In this document: positions 24,391 to 33,622 of the stretch, in pieces | How the letters are laid out: every line of letters begins with the position of its first letter | Position numbering within the stretch: the first letter of the stretch is position 1 | From: Woeseia sp. | GTDB taxonomy: Bacteria; Pseudomonadota; Gammaproteobacteria; Steroidobacterales; Woeseiaceae | Direction of reading: 5' to 3' | DNA: 33,693 nucleotides | NCBI GenBank assembly: GCA_013003155.1 | Contig: JABDKF010000249.1 | Span: forward strand, 1-33,693 | Position numbers and translations under genes: made by a program | Notes under the pieces: model-generated | Seen by the model: only the letters and a program-made list of their open reading frames with translations | Databases searched by the model: none | Told to the model about the DNA's origin: nothing

Positions 24391-25427
24391 TGCTGACCCT
24401 GGAAAATGTCAGTCATCGCTACGATGAAACGCCCGTACTGCACGATGTTTCGTTAGAGCTGGATGACGGCCACATTGGCTGTATTTTGGGCCCCAGTGGC
24501 TGCGGCAAGACCACGCTGTTGCGATGCATTGCCGGTTTCGAGAGGGTCGAGAGCGGTGAGATCCACGCAGGTTCGACCGTCCTCAGTTCAACTTCTACGC
24601 ACATTGCGCCCGAGGAGCGTCGTATTGGTATGGTCTTCCAGGACTATGCATTGCTGCCGCACCTGACTGCCCTCAAGAATGTTGTGTTTGCGCTGCATCG
24701 TGAACCCGCCGCAAACGCGGAAGCCACCGCTGCCGATTTTCTCGACCGTGTGGGTCTTGGAAAGTTAACAGGTCGATATCCACACGAACTGTCCGGCGGT
24801 CAACAGCAGCGAGTGGCATTGGCGCGTGCGCTCGCACCCCGCCCGCAGTTGCTGCTAATGGACGAGCCTTTCTCCAATCTCGATATCGGCCTGCGTGCAA
24901 AGCTCGGCAGCGAGGTGCGCGAGTTACTGCGCGAACTCAACACGACCGCATTGGTTGCCATGCATGATCACCAGGATGCGTTTGCCCTGGCCGACGATGC
25001 GGGCGTTTTGCGACGCGGCAAGCTCCTGCAATGGGACACCGCCTACCAGCTATATCATCGTCCGGCAGATAGATTTGTCGCGGACTTTGTCGGCCGAGGC
25101 GTATGGCTCGAAGGACAGGTGCAGGATGACAATTCCGTTACGACAAAAGTTGGTACGATTTCCGGGCGCATGAAAGACAAGTTGCCGGCGGGAACGCGTG
25201 TCGACGTGTTGTTTCGCCCTGACGATGTTGTGCACGATGACGATAGCCCGATGCAAGCAACGGTGCTTGCCAAGCAATTTAAAGGTTCGGAGTTTCTCTA
25301 CGAGCTATGCACCGAGAGCGGCGTGAAACTACTTTCCTCAGTGCCGAGTCACCATGACCACCCCATCGGCGAGCCTATCGGAATCTGCCTGGAAACCGAT
25401 CACCTCGTCGTGTTCCGACGCGACTAG
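24390..25427 (+). CDS. fbpC: Fe(III) ABC transporter ATP-binding protein (FbpC-like)
   Basis: A 345-residue ATPase. Walker A GPSGCGKTTLL, Q-loop 'GMVFQDYALLPHL', signature LSGGQQQRVALARAL, Walker B LLLMDEPFSNLD and switch 'VAMHDHQDAFALADD'. After about residue 235 a TOBE-like regulatory domain follows (VLFRPDDVVHDDD), as in FbpC and other CUT1-like ATPases. Length and order match fbpABC/sfuABC. Translation is coupled to fbpB. The gene ends eight bases before the convergent btuC-like gene. Confidence 0.94.
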   Translation: MLTLENVSHRYDETPVLHDVSLELDDGHIGCILGPSGCGKTTLLRCIAGFERVESGEIHAGSTVLSSTSTHIAPEERRIGMVFQDYALLPHLTALKNVVFALHREPAANAEATAADFLDRVGLGKLTGRYPHELSGGQQQRVALARALAPRPQLLLMDEPFSNLDIGLRAKLGSEVRELLRELNTTALVAMHDHQDAFALADDAGVLRRGKLLQWDTAYQLYHRPADRFVADFVGRGVWLEGQVQDDNSVTTKVGTISGRMKDKLPAGTRVDVLFRPDDVVHDDDSPMQATVLAKQFKGSEFLYELCTESGVKLLSSVPSHHDHPIGEPIGICLETDHLVVFRRD

Positions 25428-25434
25428 ATACGCG

Positions 25435-26415
25435 CTACTCGCGGCGGGCGCTGCGGCTCATCAGGTAAAGAAACACCGGCACACCGATAGCCGCCGTCAA
25501 TGCGCCCACCGGCAACTGGCGCGGCGGCAAGGCGCTGCGCGCCAGCGTGTCGGCGATCAAGAGCAAAGTCCCACCGCAGATAACGGACATCGGTATCACT
25601 ACGCGGTGGTCGCTGCCGGCTATTAACCGCACCAGGTGTGGTACGACCAGGCCGACAAAACCAATAACACCCACGGCCGTAACCGATACGGCTGTGGCTA
25701 ACGCGGTAACCGCGAAAATGACCAGCCGAAACGAAGCGACACGTAGCCCCAGAATTGAGGCCTCCAGCTCGCCACGCGAAAGTATATTCAGATGCCGTGC
25801 CGCCAGCGTCGTGCTGGCAGTAATAATTGCCAGCAACACCAACAGTCGACCGGGTTCGCGTGAAAAACTTAAGTCGCCCATGAGCCAGAACAACATGCCG
25901 CGTAGATGCTGGTCGGGACTGAGCGACAAAAGCAGCGTGGTTGCCGCACTAAATCCGGCGGCGAGTACCACGCCAGTCAGCAGCAGGCGCGCCGGTGTCC
26001 AGCTGCCGCTGCCCTGGGCAATGGTAAAAACCAGAAGATTGGCAGCCATGGCGCCGGCAAATGCCGCGGCGTCCACCAGCAGCACGCCAGCGCCTGAGGT
26101 AATGGCAAGCAGTGCCGCGACGGCAGCACCGCCCGACGTGCCAAGGATGTAGGGTTCTGCGAGCGGGTTGCGCAGCAACACCTGCATCAACACGCCGGCA
26201 ACGGCCAGCAAGCCGCCGACAGCAAATGCCGTCAACGCCCGCGGCAACCTGAGTTCCAGTACGACGGTATGATTCGACGATGAGCCGTCACCAAGCAACG
26301 TTGCCAGCACTTCGGCAGCGCCAATCTCTGCGCTGCCGGACGTCAATGCTGCCGCAAACGCCAGCAAAGACACCAAAACCAGGCCAAGATAGAGTCCGGT
26401 ACGTTTCAGCGGCAC
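25435..26415 (-). CDS. btuC: BtuC/FecCD-family ABC permease, probably for vitamin B12
   Basis: A 326-residue membrane protein with about ten helices. FecCD hallmarks are 'LRLPRALTAFAVGGLLAVAG', 'LLRNPLAEPYILGTSGGAAV', 'FWLMGDLS' and 'VGVIGFVGLVVPHLVRLIAG', followed by the C-terminal 'LPVGALTAAIGVPVFLYLM'. Such permeases pair with BtuD/FecE ATPases. None is adjacent, and the best local partner is the ATPase at 9,123-9,905, 15 kb away. With btuF and btuB in the window, B12 is the most likely cargo, but an iron-chelate permease cannot be excluded beside fbpABC. The start is GTG; the ribosome-binding site is weak. Confidence 0.84.
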   Translation of the reverse strand: MPLKRTGLYLGLVLVSLLAFAAALTSGSAEIGAAEVLATLLGDGSSSNHTVVLELRLPRALTAFAVGGLLAVAGVLMQVLLRNPLAEPYILGTSGGAAVAALLAITSGAGVLLVDAAAFAGAMAANLLVFTIAQGSGSWTPARLLLTGVVLAAGFSAATTLLLSLSPDQHLRGMLFWLMGDLSFSREPGRLLVLLAIITASTTLAARHLNILSRGELEASILGLRVASFRLVIFAVTALATAVSVTAVGVIGFVGLVVPHLVRLIAGSDHRVVIPMSVICGGTLLLIADTLARSALPPRQLPVGALTAAIGVPVFLYLMSRSARRE

Positions 26416-26573
26416 TGAGTTTTAACCTGCAACGTGATGGTCATTGGCACAGAGTCTACTGCGCGACCCGGAGCCAAAGGCTAATCAATGGTGTAAGTTC
26501 ATACAAGGTGATTGCAGCAAGCCCGCACGGATGCTTTATAGTGTGCTGCGAGACGGGAAACAATGATTCGGCC

Positions 26574-27155
26574 ATGAGCAGCGACCTCATCGATTCGGAA
26601 GGCTACCGCGCCAATGTCGGCATTGTCATCGCAAACGACGCAGGCAAGTTGCTGTTAGCAGGGCGTGTCGGCAGCAAGGGGTGGCAGTTTCCGCAGGGCG
26701 GAATAGTCGAAGCAGAGAGTGCTGAAGAGGCGATGTACCGTGAGCTGCAGGAGGAAGTGGGACTGGAGCCAAGTGACGTGGTGGTACTCGCTGCAACTTC
26801 CGACTGGTTGCGCTACCGGCTACCAAAAAAATACCTGCGCCGCGGCAGCAAACCACTTTGCATTGGTCAGAAACAGCGGTGGTTCCTGCTACGACTCAAA
26901 TGCTCTGACGATCGATTGCGTTTCGATCGCTGTGATACACCGGAGTTTGACCGGTGGCGGTGGGTCGACTTTTGGAAGCCCGTCAATGAAGTTATCTATT
27001 TCAAGCGCCGTGTTTATGCACAGGCGCTTCACGAGCTCGGGCCTCACTTGCACCCGGACGGGGTTCCTCCACGACCGCGATGGTGGCCGCAAAGGTGGCG
27101 CACCGCGTTCGATAAGGACATTGCGCGCGGGGAAAAGCGGGACACCGACAAGTAG
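26574..27155 (+). CDS. rppH: RNA pyrophosphohydrolase RppH (Nudix)
   Basis: RppH removes pyrophosphate from 5'-triphosphate mRNA and so triggers RNase E-dependent decay. The protein starts in the usual way (DSEGYRANVGIVI) and has 'GWQFPQGG' followed by an exact Nudix box (GX5EX7REUXEEXGU) at about 26,697-26,765. 'YLRRGSKPLCIGQKQRWFLL' is the family's conserved segment. The ATG at 26,574 gives 193 residues; the open frame extends upstream to 26,280, overlapping btuC on the other strand, but those residues are not part of the family. Its stop abuts that of hemJ on the other strand. Confidence 0.93.
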   Translation: MSSDLIDSEGYRANVGIVIANDAGKLLLAGRVGSKGWQFPQGGIVEAESAEEAMYRELQEEVGLEPSDVVVLAATSDWLRYRLPKKYLRRGSKPLCIGQKQRWFLLRLKCSDDRLRFDRCDTPEFDRWRWVDFWKPVNEVIYFKRRVYAQALHELGPHLHPDGVPPRPRWWPQRWRTAFDKDIARGEKRDTDK

Positions 27156-27590
27156 CTACAGCGGCTTGATGACGGCCAGGCCGACGATCCCCAATAAGAA
27201 AATTACCGGGATCTCGTTAAACCAGCGTAGCCACCGGGTGCTTGTAGGACGATCGTCATTGGCGAGGCGCGTTATCCAATGGCGACAGCGTAGGTGGTAG
27301 ACAATGAGTCCGGCCAGCAGCAGGAGTTTTAGCCGGAACCAGTAGAAGTCCAGCAAACTGCTGTTCAGCCATAGCATTAGCAGGCCGAAGAGTATGGTCG
27401 TAACAGCGCCGAGCGTCATGATTGCGTACAGTCGCCGCTCCATGACCTGAAAACGATCCAGACTGGGCTGATCATTTGCCTCGCAGTGGTATATGAAGAG
27501 GCGCGGCAGGTAAAACAGGCCGGCGAACCACGTCACCATAAAGGCGACGTGAATGGCCTTCAGGTACGGGTACCACTGGATCAGTCGCAC
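27156..27590 (-). CDS. hemJ: protoporphyrinogen IX oxidase HemJ
   Basis: HemJ is a four-helix inner-membrane enzyme that oxidises protoporphyrinogen IX to protoporphyrin IX in heme synthesis. The 144-residue product has the family start 'YLKAIHVAFMVTWFAGLFYLP' (shown in part below 21 residues: IHVAFMVTWFAGLFYLP) with the essential His in the first helix, then 'RLFIYHCEA', 'ERRLYAIMT', and 'FYWFRLKLLLLAGLIVYH' with the conserved Lys. The start is GTG. It is convergent with rppH with no gap between the stop codons. Confidence 0.93.
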   Translation of the reverse strand: MRLIQWYPYLKAIHVAFMVTWFAGLFYLPRLFIYHCEANDQPSLDRFQVMERRLYAIMTLGAVTTILFGLLMLWLNSSLLDFYWFRLKLLLLAGLIVYHLRCRHWITRLANDDRPTSTRWLRWFNEIPVIFLLGIVGLAVIKPL

Positions 27591-27750
27591 GAGCTGTTAT
27601 TCCGCGGATAACTGGTGATTTTCCCGATATTTCTCATAGTTGCCGTACCTGGTGATAGTCGATATTTCGCCCAAATCCGTGAAGTAACGCACTTCTGTTT
27701 GCCAGGGCCACCGCGTAACATAACGCTTCTGTCTCCCGAGCTTTGTACCC

Positions 27751-28467
27751 GTGGCCAAACGATCTACAGCAAATATCAGTGGCACCCCGGCCTGGCTGGT
27801 CTGGTCAGGCATAGGTCTCGGTATTCTGCTGGTTCTTTATCTTACCTTCGAGTTCGGGCGGATTCAGGCCGGTTACAGCATGACCGATGCAATGCATGAG
27901 CGTGATGCCCTTTCACAACAGATAGCGGCGCTCGAGACGACCATCGAGGCACAAAAAGAGCAGATAGCGTTGTTGCAGACGCACCGGGACATCGACAAGG
28001 CGGCCTATCGAGACGTCGAGGCGAGCCTTGGCAAATTGCAGCGAAAGATCCAGGAGCAGCGCGAAGCCATCGCATTCTATCGCGGCATAATTTCGCCGGC
28101 CGATGGAGGAAGGGGTTTACGCGTCCAGGATCTAAAACTTGCGAAAGGTTCAGAGGAAGGTCGTTACAGTCTGCGGTTGGTGTTGGTACAGGTCAAGCAA
28201 CATGACCGCAGCGTCAAGGGTGAGGTTGATGTTACTTTCGACGGTGAACAGGACGGGGTCGCCAAAACCTATACGTTGGCCGAGTTGATGCCGGCGAGTG
28301 AAAACAGTAAATGGCCGTTCTCGTTTCGCTATTTTCAAAATTTTGATCGTGATCTGTTGTTGCCAACCGGCTTTCAACCTGAGCGCATCAACATCGAGGT
28401 CAAGTCACGCACAAAATCCGTGGCGAGCCTCAAGCAAAGTTTTCCATGGGAATCGAGCCGTAGCTAA
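27751..28467 (+). CDS. DUF6776-like membrane-anchored coiled-coil protein
   Basis: A 238-residue protein with one N-terminal membrane helix (residues about 14-36, GIGLGILLVLYLTFEFG). A long coiled coil follows (about 45-108), then a C-terminal globular part (SLRLVLVQVKQHDRSVKGEV). This resembles the uncharacterised family now called DUF6776 that precedes the bactofilin and erpA genes in Pseudomonas; the family name is from memory. It is ten bases before the bactofilin gene, so a role with it at the envelope is plausible but unproven. The start is GTG with no strong ribosome-binding site. Confidence 0.75.
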   Translation: MAKRSTANISGTPAWLVWSGIGLGILLVLYLTFEFGRIQAGYSMTDAMHERDALSQQIAALETTIEAQKEQIALLQTHRDIDKAAYRDVEASLGKLQRKIQEQREAIAFYRGIISPADGGRGLRVQDLKLAKGSEEGRYSLRLVLVQVKQHDRSVKGEVDVTFDGEQDGVAKTYTLAELMPASENSKWPFSFRYFQNFDRDLLLPTGFQPERINIEVKSRTKSVASLKQSFPWESSRS

Positions 28468-28476
28468 GGAGTATTA

Positions 28477-28905
28477 ATGTTTGGTCGTAAGAAAAGACAT
28501 CTCTTCGTCGTTGACACGCTGGTCGGGAACAACTCCCGTGTAAACGGCGACCTGAACTTTACTGGTGGTTGTCACGTCGACGGCACGGTCAAAGGCAACG
28601 TTTCAGCAGACCCTGATACTGAATCTGAACTGATAGTGACAGAAGACGGGACCGTTGAAGGGAATGTCCACGTACCTTACGTAGTGTTAAACGGCATCGT
28701 TCGGGGCGACGTCTCGGCCGGTCAACGGGTGGAACTCGGCCCGACAGCCCGTGTCATTGGTAATGTATATTACAACTTGATCGAGATGGCGATCGGCGCG
28801 GAAATCAACGGCAAGTTGGTACATCAGCCCGAAGGGCACGTGCCGCTACTCGAGCAGACACAGCATTTACAGCCAGCGACCGCCGACGCCACAGGGAATT
28901 CCTGA
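28477..28905 (+). CDS. bactofilin (polymer-forming cytoskeletal protein)
   Basis: Bactofilins are right-handed beta-helix proteins that polymerise without nucleotide and scaffold cell-wall and envelope processes. The 142-residue product shows the repeating strand pattern 'GDLNFTGGCHVDGTVKGNV', 'LIVTEDGTVEGNVHVPYVVL' and 'RGDVSAGQRVELGPTARVIG', with short polar ends. A good AGGAG lies before the ATG. It sits between the coiled-coil membrane protein and erpA. Confidence 0.92.
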   Translation: MFGRKKRHLFVVDTLVGNNSRVNGDLNFTGGCHVDGTVKGNVSADPDTESELIVTEDGTVEGNVHVPYVVLNGIVRGDVSAGQRVELGPTARVIGNVYYNLIEMAIGAEINGKLVHQPEGHVPLLEQTQHLQPATADATGNS

Positions 28906-28938
28906 GCACGGCCGTCGCAAGCAGAGTATAAAGTTAAT

Positions 28939-29304
28939 ATGACAAGCGAAAATACAGTAAGCAGTTCGATGCCACCGCCCCCCATCGTATTTACCGATGC
29001 GGCAGCCGACAAAGTGAGTGAGCTCATCAAGGATGAAGATAATCCCGGGCTTAAGCTGCGCGTGTTTGTTTCAGGTGGCGGTTGTTCCGGCTTTCAGTAT
29101 GGATTCACCTTCGACGAGAAATTCGAAGAAGGTGACAGTGCCGTCGAAAATCGAGGCGTTACGCTGCTCGTCGATCCGATGAGCGTGCAGTACCTGATGG
29201 GTGCCGAAATCGATTATAAGGAAGACTTGCAGGGCGCGCAGTTCGTCATTCGCAATCCCAATGCAGAAACGACCTGTGGTTGCGGCCAGTCATTCAATGT
29301 CTAG
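28939..29304 (+). CDS. erpA: iron-sulfur cluster insertion protein ErpA
   Basis: ErpA is an A-type carrier that receives Fe-S clusters and delivers them to apoproteins such as IspG/IspH. The three conserved cysteines are present: GGGCSGF and CGCG near the C-terminus. '[11 protein letters not shown]', '[15 protein letters not shown]' and '[18 protein letters not shown]' are family signatures. Length 121 against 114 in E. coli. The 3' end may be overlapped by the next frame. Confidence 0.95.
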   Translation: MTSENTVSSSMPPPPIVFTDAAADKVSELIKDEDNPGLKLRVFVSGGGCSGFQYGFTFDEKFEEGDSAVENRGVTLLVDPMSVQYLMGAEIDYKEDLQGAQFVIRNPNAETTCGCGQSFNV

Positions 29305-30890
29305 GACTCCCTAGCCAACCATCCCAAAAGCAGGACCCCGCAATAAGCGCCGTCGACGAAAAAACGTATGCACCGGAATCGGCGGACTCGACAGCCGCTG
29401 AAGTCATTGCGGCGGTCGATCTGGGCTCCAATAGTTTCCACATGATTGTCGGCGAGTTGCGCCACGGGCAACTCGTAATCATTGATCGATTGCGTGAGAC
29501 CGTCCGTCTTTCTGAAGGCCTGGAGGCAACGGGAGGACTGACGGAGGCCGCCTGTGCCCGTGCACTGCAATGCCTGTCTCGTTTTGGAGAGCGCCTCCGC
29601 GATATGCGCGCGTCCAACGTGCGGGCGGCGGGTACCAGCACGCTGCGACGAGCGAGCGACAGCGTTTCCTTCCGCGAGCGCGCCGAGACGTCGTTGGGCC
29701 ACCCCATCGAAGTGATCTCCGGTATCGAAGAGGCGCGTTTGATTTACACGGGCGTATTGCACAGCCTGCCACCGCATGACGGGCACAGGCTTGTTCTGGA
29801 CATCGGTGGCGGCAGTACCGAACTCATTCTCGGCAAAGGTAACCAGACCCTGCGGCTGGAAAGTCTGCACTTGGGCTGCGTGGCCATAACCGAGCGCTTC
29901 TTTCCGGACGGTAAGCTGACGCGGGACGCGTTTGATCGGGCGCGAATTGCCGCACGGCTTGAATTGCGGCCTGTTAAAGCGTTTTTTCGTGAATATCCGA
30001 AGGTTCAGGCAATAGGAACATCAGGCACGATCAACTCAACAGAACAGGTTGGACGCGCCACCGGTATCGTCGAGGTTGCGGGCTTGACCCCCGCCGCCGT
30101 AGAGGCGCTTATTTCCAAAATTATCGAGCTTGGCAGCATTAGTGCGCTGTCGTTGCCCGGCTTGTCTGAGCGCAGGGCCCAGGTTTGGCCGGGAGGTCTC
30201 ACTATACTTGCGGAGCTTCTCCACGCACTTCGCATTCCCCACCTGCAGATTTCTGACGGCGCTTTGCGCGAGGGCCTGCTGTACGAAATGATCGGGCGCC
30301 GCAAGCGGGAAGACGCGCGACAGCTCTCCGTTCGCGCTATGGCCAGTCGCTATCATGTCGACGAGTTGCAGGCCGAGCGCGTGGCGAAAACCGCGGCCAA
30401 TCTTTTGGCGCAATGCGCTGCTGATTGGGGGCTGCAATCGGAGCTATCGGCAAACATGCTTGACTGGGCCGCTCGCCTGCATGAGATCGGCCTCGATATT
30501 TCACACGACGGCTATCAAAGGCACGGCGCCTACATCGCGGCAAACGCTGACATGCCGGGCTTCCCGTGGACCGAGCAGGCGACGCTCGCCTACCTTATTG
30601 CGAGTCAGCGCCGACAATTTCGACAGCGCGATAATGAAAAACTACCGACGGCGTGGCAGCTCAGCGCGCAGCGCTTGGCTGTACTCTTACGTCTCGCGGT
30701 GTTGCTTAATCGCAGCCGCAGTTCTGAGTTGCTGCCCGATATTCAATTGAAGGCAAACAATCACACCTTGCTGCTGACGTTCCCCGCCCAATGGATCGAC
30801 GACAACCCGTTAACCCTGGCGGATTTGCAGCGGGAGTTCGACTATCTGAAGTCGGCCGGCGTTACGCTGACGGTCGCCAGGCAGACCTGA
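29280..30890 (+). CDS. ppx: exopolyphosphatase/pppGpp phosphohydrolase (Ppx/GppA)
   Basis: This family cleaves polyphosphate or the 5' phosphate of pppGpp. The actin-like ATPase fold is shown by '[19 protein letters not shown]', '[12 protein letters not shown]' and the phosphate loop '[13 protein letters not shown]'; '[10 protein letters not shown]' and a C-terminal HD-like part with '[20 protein letters not shown]' follow. The start is odd. The only common start codon in frame before the first motif is TTG at 29,280, inside erpA with no ribosome-binding site. An AGGA at 29,332-29,335 sits seven bases before an in-frame ATA at 29,343, which would give a protein of normal length. Ppx and GppA cannot be told apart by eye. 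Confidence 0.9.
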   Translation: MRPVIQCLGLPSQPSQKQDPAISAVDEKTYAPESADSTAAEVIAAVDLGSNSFHMIVGELRHGQLVIIDRLRETVRLSEGLEATGGLTEAACARALQCLSRFGERLRDMRASNVRAAGTSTLRRASDSVSFRERAETSLGHPIEVISGIEEARLIYTGVLHSLPPHDGHRLVLDIGGGSTELILGKGNQTLRLESLHLGCVAITERFFPDGKLTRDAFDRARIAARLELRPVKAFFREYPKVQAIGTSGTINSTEQVGRATGIVEVAGLTPAAVEALISKIIELGSISALSLPGLSERRAQVWPGGLTILAELLHALRIPHLQISDGALREGLLYEMIGRRKREDARQLSVRAMASRYHVDELQAERVAKTAANLLAQCAADWGLQSELSANMLDWAARLHEIGLDISHDGYQRHGAYIAANADMPGFPWTEQATLAYLIASQRRQFRQRDNEKLPTAWQLSAQRLAVLLRLAVLLNRSRSSELLPDIQLKANNHTLLLTFPAQWIDDNPLTLADLQREFDYLKSAGVTLTVARQT

Positions 30891-30894
30891 CCGC

Positions 30895-32040
30895 TCAAGG
30901 TCCCGGGGCGGCGGGGCGACCCGCGTAAATGCCGCCAAGAATCGCGGCTTCGCGAGCCCCGGTGACATCGGGCAGATTGCCGGTTTGGTTGGCCAGGCGA
31001 CACGCAGCGAGCCAGGCGAACGCCGCGGCCTCGATCCAGTCGGGCGCGACACCCAACTCTGACGTACTCTTTAGCGAGGCTGGCACCAGCGTTTCGCGCA
31101 TCCTCGAAACGAGGTAAGAATTGCGAGCGCCGCCGCCGCACAACCACACTTCGTTCGTTTCCGGCGCATGCCTTGAGATAGCAGCGGCAACTGACTGAAC
31201 CGTTAGTTCGCACAGAGTGGCCTGCACGTCAGCGGCATCAATATTGCTGCCGTCGATATGCTTTGCCAGCCAGGCGAGATTGAAATACTCAAAGCCCGTG
31301 CTTTTCGGCGGTGCAGCCGCGAAATAGGCGTCGTCCAGCATGCGGCGCAGTAATGGCTTATTGATCTTGCCGCTTGCCGCCCAATGACCCTCTGCATCAA
31401 AGCTTTCGCCCAGCTGCTGCATGCACCAGGCGTCCATTAGCGTGTTACCCGGGCCGGTATCGAAGCCGAATGTTGACGACTGGCCTGCCTGTAGCACCGT
31501 GATGTTGGCAAAACCACCGAGATTCAAGACGACGCGGTGCAGGTCTGCATGCGCGAATAACCAGTGATGAAACGCCGGCGCCAGCGGCGCACCCTCTCCG
31601 CCTAACGCGATGTCGCGGCGCCGGAAATCGGCCACTGTCGTGATGCCGGTGCCCGCCGCAATAACGTTGGGATCGCCAATCTGGATCGTGAAAGGGAATT
31701 CCGAACGCGGCCGATGGCGTATCGTTTGGCCGTGGCTGCCTATCGCCGTAACAGCGGATTTCGCAATGCCGGCATCCGCCAGTAGCTCTACGGTTGCCGC
31801 TGTGAACGCGTCCGCGACCTGGCGATCGAGGCGGCCGAATTCATCGAGGCCGCATTGGGCCGGATTGCGGCTTGCTTGATGCAGCGCCTCTCTAAGGCTT
31901 TTCTCATAGGGTGTTGTGTAAGCCGCCACGACAGAACAACTCTTTGCCGTCAGCGCCACAAGTGCGGCGTCCACGCCGTCCATACTCGTGCCGGACATCA
32001 GCCCCACATAAAGTCGCTGATCGGACGCGGACTGCGGCAA
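30895..32040 (-). CDS. anmK: anhydro-N-acetylmuramic acid kinase AnmK
   Basis: AnmK opens and phosphorylates 1,6-anhydroMurNAc to MurNAc-6-phosphate in cell-wall recycling, directly downstream of the AmpD step in the same pathway. The 381-residue product has the N-terminal phosphate loop 'VGLMSGTSMDGVDAAL', then 'AIGSHGQTIRHRP', 'VADFRRRDIALGGEGAPL', 'LNLGGFANIT', 'FDTGPGNTLMD' and 'VWLCGGGARNSYL'. The start is TTG at 32,040, five bases after the mepM stop. The mepM-anmK order is common in gammaproteobacteria. Confidence 0.95.
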   Translation of the reverse strand: MPQSASDQRLYVGLMSGTSMDGVDAALVALTAKSCSVVAAYTTPYEKSLREALHQASRNPAQCGLDEFGRLDRQVADAFTAATVELLADAGIAKSAVTAIGSHGQTIRHRPRSEFPFTIQIGDPNVIAAGTGITTVADFRRRDIALGGEGAPLAPAFHHWLFAHADLHRVVLNLGGFANITVLQAGQSSTFGFDTGPGNTLMDAWCMQQLGESFDAEGHWAASGKINKPLLRRMLDDAYFAAAPPKSTGFEYFNLAWLAKHIDGSNIDAADVQATLCELTVQSVAAAISRHAPETNEVWLCGGGARNSYLVSRMRETLVPASLKSTSELGVAPDWIEAAAFAWLAACRLANQTGNLPDVTGAREAAILGGIYAGRPAAPGP

Positions 32041-32045
32041 AAAGC

Positions 32046-33560
32046 TTACTCGGCGGACGACGACGCAATCTGGGTGCGCTTGTAGCGATTCAGCTCGTCG
32101 AGAATGGGTTGCGCCGATGCCAGAAACTCTTCGCGATACTCGCTGCTGATCGGCTGCGCCTGCGGCAGAGCAACCGTGCGTGGATTGCGATGTGCGCCGT
32201 TCAGGCGGTATTCGTAATGCAAATGCGCGGCCGTAGCGAGCCCGGTGCTGCCGACAAAGCCAATCGTTTGCCCTTGCTTAACTCTTCGTCCAACGCGCGC
32301 TTTTTTGGCGAACGACGACATGTGTGCGTACAGGGTCGTAATATTGCCGCCATGCTGGAGGATGATCGCGTTGCCATAGCCACCTTTACGTCCGCGAAAA
32401 ATGACCTTGCCATCGCCTGCTGCCTTTATCGGGGTACCGCGCGGTGCCGCGTAATCGACGCCCCTGTGAGCGCGAATAGTGTTGAGTACAGGGTGCCTGC
32501 GCCGCGGATTAAAATTCGAACTGATTCGAGTGAAATCTACCGGCGCACGAATAAACGCTTTGCGGACGCTGCGGCCCTCTGGCGTGAAGTAATCTGATTT
32601 GCCATCCCGATCGATAAAACGGACGGCGTGGTTAGACCTGCCCGCGTTGTTGAATTCGGCAGCAACAATTTCCCCGGTCGATACAAATTTTCCGTCCTGC
32701 CAGATTTCCTCGTAGAGAATGTGGTAGTCATCGCCCGTGCGAATATCGAGAACGAAATCGACATCCCACGCAAAGATACCTGCAAGGTTCATTATCACGT
32801 TGTCGGACAGACCGGCGGCCACCGCACTCTCAAACAAAGACGTTTCGATCCGGCCATAGGCGTGATTGCGACGAATCTCGATTGGCCGTTCGATCAACGT
32901 CGTGGTGAATCGATCGGTGTCGCGAGATATGTGCAATGCCTGGGTGAGACTCAATTCACGATAGAGGCTCATCAAGCGGCCATCGTCATGTTGAATTTCA
33001 AAAGTATCGCCGGGGCGCAGCATCGTCAGATGATCTTTCGCCTCCGGCAGGCGCACGATCCGAGCAAGATCCTGCAGGCTAACTTTATTTTTTCTGAAAA
33101 CTCGTTCGAGTGTGTCGCCGCGACGCACTGTGTGGTCGAACACATCGTATTGTGGCAGAGACAACGGCGGGTGAAACATCGGATCAACGAAGACGGCATT
33201 CACAGTAGCGGATTGAATCTTGGGGACGGCAGGCAACAAAGTGGCCGTGGTAACGACAGCTTCGCTTTCAGCGGTAACAACAGCTTCGCTTTCCGTTGAA
33301 GATTCCGCAATCGTGAGCAGCGATTCGACCTGCATAGCTTCGTCATGAGCCATGTCCGCTTGCGCTGTTTCGCCTGCTTCAATGTCTGCGTCGTTGAGTT
33401 GGTTTTTGCCATCTGCGCCGCTCATCATCAACACACCGCTTACCGCAAGTAACGGCAGACCGAGCCCCACGGTGAACCAGTGCCACGCCTTGATTTTCGC
33501 AGGCGATGACGCAGCGATCGATTTGTAATCGTGAAGTAACGGGCTCACCGGTCTTCGCAC
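32046..33560 (-). CDS. mepM: M23 murein DD-endopeptidase, MepM-like
   Basis: MepM-type enzymes cut D-Ala-mDAP crosslinks to let peptidoglycan grow. The 504-residue product has an N-terminal membrane anchor (FTVGLGLPLLAVSGVLMM, about residues 29-46), an acidic low-complexity linker with a duplicated 8-residue unit, and an OapA/LysM-like domain (VRRGDTLERVFRKNKVSL). The M23 catalytic domain carries zinc motifs HRGVDYAAPRGTP, LYAHMSSF and HLHYEYRLNG. The start is GTG at 33,560 with GGGGGAG eight bases upstream. A sigma-70 promoter lies just before it, and anmK follows after five bases. Confidence 0.93.
   Translation of the reverse strand: MRRPVSPLLHDYKSIAASSPAKIKAWHWFTVGLGLPLLAVSGVLMMSGADGKNQLNDADIEAGETAQADMAHDEAMQVESLLTIAESSTESEAVVTAESEAVVTTATLLPAVPKIQSATVNAVFVDPMFHPPLSLPQYDVFDHTVRRGDTLERVFRKNKVSLQDLARIVRLPEAKDHLTMLRPGDTFEIQHDDGRLMSLYRELSLTQALHISRDTDRFTTTLIERPIEIRRNHAYGRIETSLFESAVAAGLSDNVIMNLAGIFAWDVDFVLDIRTGDDYHILYEEIWQDGKFVSTGEIVAAEFNNAGRSNHAVRFIDRDGKSDYFTPEGRSVRKAFIRAPVDFTRISSNFNPRRRHPVLNTIRAHRGVDYAAPRGTPIKAAGDGKVIFRGRKGGYGNAIILQHGGNITTLYAHMSSFAKKARVGRRVKQGQTIGFVGSTGLATAAHLHYEYRLNGAHRNPRTVALPQAQPISSEYREEFLASAQPILDELNRYKRTQIASSSAE
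33249..33296. repeat. 24-bp tandem duplication in the mepM linker
   Basis: Two 24-bp units (33,249-33,272 and 33,273-33,296) differ at two or three positions and encode the repeated SEAVVT unit in an acidic, Ser/Glu/Val-rich linker. It keeps the frame and probably varies linker length between strains. Confidence 0.8.
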
Positions 33561-33593
33561 GGTGTTGTCTCCCCCGAGGGTGTCGATGCCGCT

Positions 33594-33622
33594 ACTGTAC
33601 AGCGACGTCCAGGGCCCGTCAA
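33594..33622 (-). promoter_or_regulatory. sigma-70 promoter of mepM-anmK
   Basis: On the minus strand TTGACG (33,622-33,617), 17 bases, then TACAGT (33,599-33,594): five of six matches at -35 and four of six at -10. The start site would be near 33,587, about 27 bases ahead of the GTG. Confidence 0.65.

Noticed and set aside
26446-26470. TGGCAC-like sequence upstream of rppH that resembles a -24 element.
   Set aside because: The distance to the next GC doublet is about 15 bases instead of 12, so it is not a sigma-54 promoter.
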